A DNA stretch of 32,512 nt from Chitinispirillia bacterium (GTDB lineage: Bacteria; Fibrobacterota; Chitinivibrionia; Chitinivibrionales; Chitinispirillaceae), in NCBI GenBank assembly GCA_009784115.1, contig WRCH01000015.1, forward strand, positions 1 through 32,512, written 5' to 3'. Within the stretch, counting starts at the first letter, position 1, and each line of letters starts with the position of its first letter. The notes below the pieces were generated by a model. That model was not told where the DNA came from, did no database searches, and saw only the letters and a list, made by a program, of their open reading frames with translations. The translations under genes and the position numbers were made by a program. Below, one piece after another: positions 27,047 through 32,512 of the stretch.

Positions 27047-28396
27047 CTATATAGATACTGTATCATTTAAAACCTTATATTCCGGCAGAGATATCTCCAC
27101 CGTACAGCCGGGTTTCTCAGAGTTATTGTAGAGTTTCACATCTCCGCCGTGGTTTTGAATGATCTGTTTTACAATTCCAAGCCCAAGCCCTGTGCCTCCC
27201 TTTCGGGTAGTAAAAAATGGTTTAAACAACTTATGAAGATTTTCCTCTTTTATACCGCTGCCCTCATCCATTATTTGTATACGAGGCCCTTCCTGTAAAG
27301 AAATGGTTACCTCGGACTCTTCACCGCTATGGTTGCAGGCGTTTTCTAAAAGGTTGATAAATACCTGCTGGAGCCTGTTTCTGTCTGCGTTTACAATTCC
27401 ATCGTAGCTTTCGATTTTTTTGTTAAAAATTACTCTGCGCCCTCCATATACAGATGAAGTTTTCCATGTTTGCAACGCATCAGTAACCACACTTGATACG
27501 GAAACAGGCTCAAGGTTGGCGTTTTCAATTGGTTTACCGAAATTTAAAATATCACGCATTAAATCAGAAAGCCGTGAAACCTGATCGCGGATATGATTTA
27601 TATAAACTTCATAATCCCCATCTTCACCAAGTTCGGCGTTTAGAGCTTCCGTTATGGCAAGTATACCATTTAATGGGTTGCGTACCTCATGGGCTACGCC
27701 GGATATAAATTGCCCTAAGAGCTTCATTTCATGTCTGTTAGCTATAAGCTGCTGTTCGAGCTGCTGATGTTTTATCTCCTTTTTTGCCCGTTTGTTTTCT
27801 ACTATAGTACTTATCATGCTGGCGCTGAGAAAAAGCCTTCTTTTAGTCATCTCAATTGTTGGTTGATGGTGCGGCTGGGACTTGCGTGAAATCTCCATAA
27901 GTTCAGAATAATCAATTCCATAGAGTTCAGCTGTCTTCATTATTTCACGAGGATCATTCAAAATATTTCCAATCCCAACCACCATTGCCCCAATTACCTC
28001 TGCCTCCGCTCTGATTGGGATTGCAAAATACTCCACCCCCGCGTGACAACGCGACTCTATCGGAGAAGCTGATTCCATACACTTTCTTGCCGTACTATGT
28101 CTTAATTCATGACAAATCCATCCCCCGCAGCTCATAGCTTCTTTATTTGAAATGTTTCCGCACATTTTTCGAGAGTGCTCATCGAGCAAGCGGCACCACG
28201 GAGAACTGACGGTAAGCAACGCATAGCTGCCGTCTTTTTCGATTATTGAAACTGATATATCAAGCAACTCAATAGCATCTCTCGCGATATCAATGAGCGT
28301 CTCTTTGCCCACAGATGACAGGATCTCGCCGTCATTATTAGATAAAGAAACATCTCCGTAAAAAGATATCGGCACTGAGCTTGGAGAACTGCTCAT
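27047..28396 (-). CDS. Sensor histidine kinase with N-terminal PocR-like cysteine-rich sensory domain
   Basis: WCRLLDEHSRKMCGN...SCGGWICHELRHSTARKCMES...RCHAGVEYFAIPI; HisKA GVAHEVRNPLNGIL; HATPase boxes INLLENACNHSG, IMDEGSGI, TGLGLGIVKQII. The RBS-like AAAGAGGA precedes ATG at 28396, an internal start relative to ORF-track 28462. Confidence 0.85.
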   Translation of the reverse strand: MSSSPSSVPISFYGDVSLSNNDGEILSSVGKETLIDIARDAIELLDISVSIIEKDGSYALLTVSSPWCRLLDEHSRKMCGNISNKEAMSCGGWICHELRHSTARKCMESASPIESRCHAGVEYFAIPIRAEAEVIGAMVVGIGNILNDPREIMKTAELYGIDYSELMEISRKSQPHHQPTIEMTKRRLFLSASMISTIVENKRAKKEIKHQQLEQQLIANRHEMKLLGQFISGVAHEVRNPLNGILAITEALNAELGEDGDYEVYINHIRDQVSRLSDLMRDILNFGKPIENANLEPVSVSSVVTDALQTWKTSSVYGGRRVIFNKKIESYDGIVNADRNRLQQVFINLLENACNHSGEESEVTISLQEGPRIQIMDEGSGIKEENLHKLFKPFFTTRKGGTGLGLGIVKQIIQNHGGDVKLYNNSEKPGCTVEISLPEYKVLNDTVSI

Positions 28397-28687
28397 TTTG
28401 TGCGTATCCTCTTTCTTCAAGATATAAACGGTTATTTCGCAAAGAGATGCGTTTATAACCAAATCTCTTTATTTTCGCAAATATACCAATTTTCAGCTCA
28501 TTTTAAACTGTAAACAGAAAAAATCCGCGCCAAAACGTGATATGAGAATTATAATTGAAAAATGAGAAAGTGCCCTAAACAAAACCCGAAAACAATGAGA
28601 GATGCTGCCGAGAAAATTAATTGGGAGACAAAATATACTTATTGGCAGAAGTAAACTCAATGCCAATATATCAATTTTTATAAATAA

Positions 28688-28783
28688 GAGGGCTGTTTCG
28701 AGAAGAGACGCCCTCAATCCTTTGTATAGAGACGGTATACTTTATACCATCTCTTGTATAGACAAGGTATGCCTTGTCTATAC
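28688..28783. repeat. Cluster of three consecutive hairpins, the last two a tandem ~32-nt-period palindromic repeat
   Basis: GAGGGC-t-GTTTC-gagaa-GAGAC-GCCCTC (28688-28715); AGAGACGGTATA-ctt-TATACCATCTCT (28728-28754, one mismatch); GTATAGACAAGG-tatg-CCTTGTCTATAC (28756-28783, perfect 12 bp). Confidence 0.75.
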
Positions 28784-28810
28784 CTTTAAAACGGCAATCT
28801 TTCTATAATG

Positions 28811-29098
28811 TCAATCTTCTTTCGTCCATTTTTGCAGAGCTTCAATAATTTTTACAGCCTGCTCTTTGCTTGATATATTAAATTTAGCCTGCTGACGGTA
28901 TTCATCATCCATCTTGCGGTATCGGCGGATTGAATAACGGTCCTGACCGTAGTCCTCCTTGGCCTTTTCCCACTGCTGATACCGAAACAAAACGGTTGCC
29001 CATGAACCTTTTGAAAGAATTACCTTATCAAGTTCCTTTACTACAAGAACCCCTTCTTCTTCATAACTGATCGTGAGATCATCTACATTTGATGCCAT
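28811..29098 (-). CDS. Small conserved-looking hypothetical protein
   Basis: 95-aa ORF: SKGSWATVLFRYQQWEKAKEDYGQDRYSIRRYRKMDDEYRQQAKFNISSKEQAVKIIEALQKW. Coding-like composition; family not identified with certainty. Confidence 0.6.
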   Translation of the reverse strand: MASNVDDLTISYEEEGVLVVKELDKVILSKGSWATVLFRYQQWEKAKEDYGQDRYSIRRYRKMDDEYRQQAKFNISSKEQAVKIIEALQKWTKED

Positions 29099-29143
29099 TT
29101 CAACCGCCCCTTTTTTTATTTATATTAAGGATATTTCCAAAAC

Positions 29144-29197
29144 GCGGCGGGCTAAAACCTACCGCTGCAGTCTTCGCTCCCCTAAAGGGGCGCAGGA
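29144..29197. repeat. Double-hairpin intergenic repeat, degenerate copy C
   Basis: GCGGCGGGCTAAAACCTACCGC... followed by CCCC-TAAA-GGGG (29179-29190); CCCCTAAAGGGG core identical to copy B. Confidence 0.5.
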
Positions 29198-29354
29198 AAA
29201 AATCTGCTTTTGAGGCAGACCCTGTTTATGATAATATATATGATCGCCGACCATAACGTAACATTATAAACAACTATGCTCACCGCAGAACATATTTTTT
29301 AATTTCAATCAATTATTTAAATTGTTGATTATCATCACTGAAAGGAGAGATGTT

Positions 29355-30332
29355 TTGCGTCTTCTAACACCCGGCGCCTATTTACCAACCGTAAAGGGTT
29401 TATTGAGTAACGTAATAGCCGCAAAACCGATATTTCCGTTTTACGCATCTTTTAAGCTGACGGCAAAATGCCACTTTGGCTGTCCGTTCTGTAATGTCAA
29501 AAATGACAAGTGTGACGATTTGTCAACCGCGGATATAAAAGCGATACTGAGAAATTTATCACGATCATCTGTTTTAATGACAAGTTTTGAGGGCGGAGAG
29601 CCGCTTCTGCGTCCCGATATCGAAGAGCTTCTTGCCTACGCCCGCAAATGTAAATTTTATCTGCTCTTTACTACAAGCGTTAAAAACATAATAGACTACC
29701 CCTTTGAACGCTATGCCCGTTATATAGATTTTTTGCATGTGTCAATTGACGAGGGGCATGATAATCTTGATCTTTTTGATATACTGCCAAAGTTAAACGC
29801 TCTTCCGACAAGTCTATCCGTACAAACAGTTGTCACACAGGATACAATCGCTGATCTTGATGAAAAGGTAAGGCAGTGTTATGAGTCAGGCGCGAATATA
29901 GTTATTATCCCGGCGGCGAAAATGGATAACGCTAAAAACTGTTTTCCCGATATGAATCGTCTTGAACGTAAAATAAAAATTTTGCGAAAATTTTACCCAA
30001 ATACAATCCATACACCTTCAGGATTTTTTGACGCATACCGCAGAGGGCGCTGTTCAAGCGCTTCGGTTATTATCGCTCCGGATGGAAGACTCTATTATCC
30101 GTGCCATATCTTGGGTGAAAAAGGGCCGGATCTGTGCGTGACCGATTTGAACGAATGGCTCGCTTCAAAAGAAGCTCATCTTTACCGTAAAAAAATGAAT
30201 GTGTGCAAAAGAAACTGCGGGTGGTATCAATACTATGCTATTAACTCATATACATCTCTCTCGTCAATTGTTGATACTTTGAGGCCGATTTTGTTTAAAA
30301 AGATCCGGCGAAGGGATAACGTCATTATATAA
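29355..30332 (+). CDS. Radical SAM protein with cysteine-rich C-terminus
   Basis: CHFGCPFC (CxxxCxxC), FEGGEPLLRPDIEELL; C-terminal RCSSASVIIAPDGRLYYPCHI...CVTDL...CKRNCGW is SPASM/twitch-like. AGGAGA precedes a TTG start at 29355; ORF-track start 29322 also possible. Confidence 0.82.
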   Translation: MRLLTPGAYLPTVKGLLSNVIAAKPIFPFYASFKLTAKCHFGCPFCNVKNDKCDDLSTADIKAILRNLSRSSVLMTSFEGGEPLLRPDIEELLAYARKCKFYLLFTTSVKNIIDYPFERYARYIDFLHVSIDEGHDNLDLFDILPKLNALPTSLSVQTVVTQDTIADLDEKVRQCYESGANIVIIPAAKMDNAKNCFPDMNRLERKIKILRKFYPNTIHTPSGFFDAYRRGRCSSASVIIAPDGRLYYPCHILGEKGPDLCVTDLNEWLASKEAHLYRKKMNVCKRNCGWYQYYAINSYTSLSSIVDTLRPILFKKIRRRDNVII

Positions 30333-30381
30333 CCATTGTCAACTAATAAAATATTTGACCAATTAAACAGGAGTATTAAAT

Positions 30382-31782
30382 ATGTCTTCAACTTACGATT
30401 ATGATGTTGTTGTAATAGGCTCAGGCCCGGGCGGTTATGTAGCGGCGATACGCGCCAGTCAACTTAAACAGAAAGTTGCGCTTGTTGAGAAAGATAAAAT
30501 CGGCGGCGTCTGTCTTAACATAGGCTGTATTCCATCCAAGTCTATCATAAGTCAAGCTGAAGTTTTCCGCTCACGGTCAAAACTTACAGCAATGGGCGTT
30601 AAGGTTGACGAATCAGGCTTTAACTATGAAAACATATTTAATGCCTCCCGTAAAGCTGCCGATACTCTCTCCAAAGGTGTTTCCTATCTTCTCAAAAAAA
30701 ACAACGTTGAGGTGATTACAGGAACCGCGCGTTTATCATCCGATCATGAAATAATTATTGATGATGACCGCAAAATCAGCGCAAAAGCTATTATTGTTGC
30801 AACCGGATCAAGGCCAAGAGAGCTCACAGGATTTGAGTTCGATGGTGAACGCATACTCTCATCCGACCATGCTCTAATGTTAAAAAAACTCCCGCAATCT
30901 GTATTGATTTTAGGCAGCGGAGCAATAGGGTCTGAGTTCGCGCATATATTTAACGCTTTTGGCGTAGAGGTACATCTTGTAGAAATGATGGAGCGGATTT
31001 TACCGATGGAAGACGGAGAGATCACCGCCATACTTAACCGCTCATTTAAAAAACGCGGGATAAAAATCTACGCGTCCACAAAAGCGCTATCACAAAAATC
31101 AACCGGCGATTCTGTAGAAGTAACTCTTGAAAATCAATCCGGTGAACAAACAATTATCTCTGTTGAAAAGGTACTCACGGTAACAGGACGCGTTCCTAAC
31201 AGCGGCAATATCGGGTTGGAAGAGATCGGTGTGAAAGTTGACAAACATGGTTTTGTTGACGTTGGTGATTACAATGAAACGTCTGTAAAATCGGTCTATG
31301 CAATTGGCGATATTGTAAAGACCCCGCTCCTTGCCCACGTAGCTTCAAAAGAGGGTGAGATCGCTGCTGAACATATTGCGGGACATAATCCTTCGCATCC
31401 GGGTATTAATCCATCAGAAATACCATCCGGAGTTTACTGCGAACCTCAGGTGGCGTCTTTTGGATTGACAGAAGAACAGGCGGCTGCTAAAGGCATTGCG
31501 TTCAATAAAGCAACATTCCCCTACAGAGGCGCAGGCAAAGCGGTAGCTATTGAGGAGAGCGAGGGTTTAGCCAAAATAATGACGGACCCATCAACAAAAG
31601 AAATTATAGGCGTACATATAATTGGCGGATGCGCAACGGAGCTTATCCACGAATTTCTGCTTGCAAGAAACGCGGAGCTCCTGCCCGCGGATATTGCCGC
31701 TATGATACACGCTCATCCAACACTATCAGAGGTTGTGATGGAGGCCGCGCGTGCGTCGGAGGGGTGGGCGATTCATTTTTAG
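30382..31782 (+). CDS. lpdA: Dihydrolipoyl dehydrogenase
   Basis: VVVIGSGPGGYVAAIRASQL, redox motif GGVCLNIGCIPSKS, YAIGDIVKTPLLAHVASKEG, C-terminal IHAHPTLSEVVMEAA. Confidence 0.95.
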   Translation: MSSTYDYDVVVIGSGPGGYVAAIRASQLKQKVALVEKDKIGGVCLNIGCIPSKSIISQAEVFRSRSKLTAMGVKVDESGFNYENIFNASRKAADTLSKGVSYLLKKNNVEVITGTARLSSDHEIIIDDDRKISAKAIIVATGSRPRELTGFEFDGERILSSDHALMLKKLPQSVLILGSGAIGSEFAHIFNAFGVEVHLVEMMERILPMEDGEITAILNRSFKKRGIKIYASTKALSQKSTGDSVEVTLENQSGEQTIISVEKVLTVTGRVPNSGNIGLEEIGVKVDKHGFVDVGDYNETSVKSVYAIGDIVKTPLLAHVASKEGEIAAEHIAGHNPSHPGINPSEIPSGVYCEPQVASFGLTEEQAAAKGIAFNKATFPYRGAGKAVAIEESEGLAKIMTDPSTKEIIGVHIIGGCATELIHEFLLARNAELLPADIAAMIHAHPTLSEVVMEAARASEGWAIHF

Positions 31783-31810
31783 AGATCCGCTTTGATGATT
31801 TGTCAAAAAA

Positions 31811-32278
31811 CTATTTCGTCTCAGGAGTCTTAAGCGAAATCTCTATCGCAAATTCACCCAAAGATGAGATAAACGGCACCACGAGAGTGGGCACGCCTTT
31901 TGTGGGTGCGAGCTGGAGATCTTTGCCGATAATGACTTTAGGAAGAGAGATGGAAAGGCTGTACTTTGTAAGATACTGCTTTGCGTTACCGGCTACGATG
32001 TTTACTAATTCTCCGATACCGTCTGAGACATCAGGCCCCATCTCCTTTATTTCCATACCAAGCAGCGCGGATACCGCTTTGAGAGCGACCTCTTTTGGAA
32101 AACTCAAACAGATAGCGCCCTGAGCCTCTCCGGAGAGACCGATAACGCCGGAGACGTCATAGGTATAGGCGGAGTTTGATTTTAAAGATAATTTACCGGT
32201 TTTGCCCTCTATATTGAGCATTTTTTTAAATGTTTCTATCGTTGACACTATGAAAGGATTGGCATACGATACGTCCAT
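31811..32278 (-). CDS. cheX: CheX-like chemotaxis phosphatase family protein
   Basis: MDVSYANPFIVSTIETFKKML, DGIGELVNIVAGNAKQYL motif, GVPTLVVPF; about 155 aa. Confidence 0.85.
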   Translation of the reverse strand: MDVSYANPFIVSTIETFKKMLNIEGKTGKLSLKSNSAYTYDVSGVIGLSGEAQGAICLSFPKEVALKAVSALLGMEIKEMGPDVSDGIGELVNIVAGNAKQYLTKYSLSISLPKVIIGKDLQLAPTKGVPTLVVPFISSLGEFAIEISLKTPETK

Positions 32279-32440
32279 TATGTTCCCCTGATGTTAGTTA
32301 AGTATACACATGAATTATAATTGTTAAGTATATAATAATTATATAATAATAAATAATGGAGTGTGAAAACACAAGATTTTTTATTTTTTAGCGCAATTTT
32401 GGAAAATTTGGCAGCGGACGTGCCTGATATTATTTTATAA

Positions 32441-32480
32441 CATACCGATGTACGGCACGCGTTTGCACTGTGCCGGTATG
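32441..32480 (+). repeat. Possible divergent/partial third relative of the structured element
   Basis: ACGGCA-N10-CTGTGCCG (32452-32475) has the same two blocks and spacing as the 5' part of copies 1 and 2; flanked by CATACCG/CGGTATG inverted repeat. Confidence 0.4.
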
Positions 32481-32508
32481 TGAATTTTAAGAAAGGATTT
32501 TTATTATT

Positions 32509-32512
32509 ATGA
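32509..32512 (+). CDS. Possible start of a truncated downstream gene
   Basis: GAAAGGA (about 32491) followed by ATG at 32509 at the window edge; product unknown. Confidence 0.25.

Noticed and set aside
1-32512. CRISPR arrays, toxin-antitoxin pairs, prophage or defence islands
   Set aside because: No regularly spaced direct repeats with spacers, no recognised defence or phage proteins; the only mobile-like coding remnant is the Rpn pseudogene.

Overview
This 32.5 kb window is mostly ordinary chromosomal housekeeping sequence. Gene content suggests a Gram-negative FCB-group bacterium, perhaps Fibrobacterota-like (inference from the long SecA and the GPNP-type C-terminal domain; not tested). 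In order it holds: a giant secreted CotH/lamin-tail/MBG-repeat protein; small hypotheticals; a GH57/DUF3536 enzyme; a minus-strand hemA-hemL-acyl-ligase-like cluster; a FliL-like membrane protein followed by secA-tmk; an outer-membrane protein; uppP; a HIT protein; lpxH-like; a small acidic protein; trxB; a CDP-alcohol phosphatidyltransferase; UDP-glucuronate decarboxylase; a PfkB-family kinase; a degraded Rpn/PD-(D/E)XK gene; recA; a PocR-domain histidine kinase; a radical SAM protein; lpdA; and cheX. No defence island, CRISPR array, rRNA or tRNA was recognised. The most interesting signals are intergenic. A duplicated ~73-84 nt stem-loop (13751-13823 and 21180-21263) has a 19-bp stem with compensatory substitutions between copies, a nearly invariant loop and a possible alternative pairing; a partial third relative lies at the right edge. 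There are also three copies of a double-hairpin intergenic repeat and a cluster of three hairpins at 28688-28783. All coordinates and pairings were read by hand.
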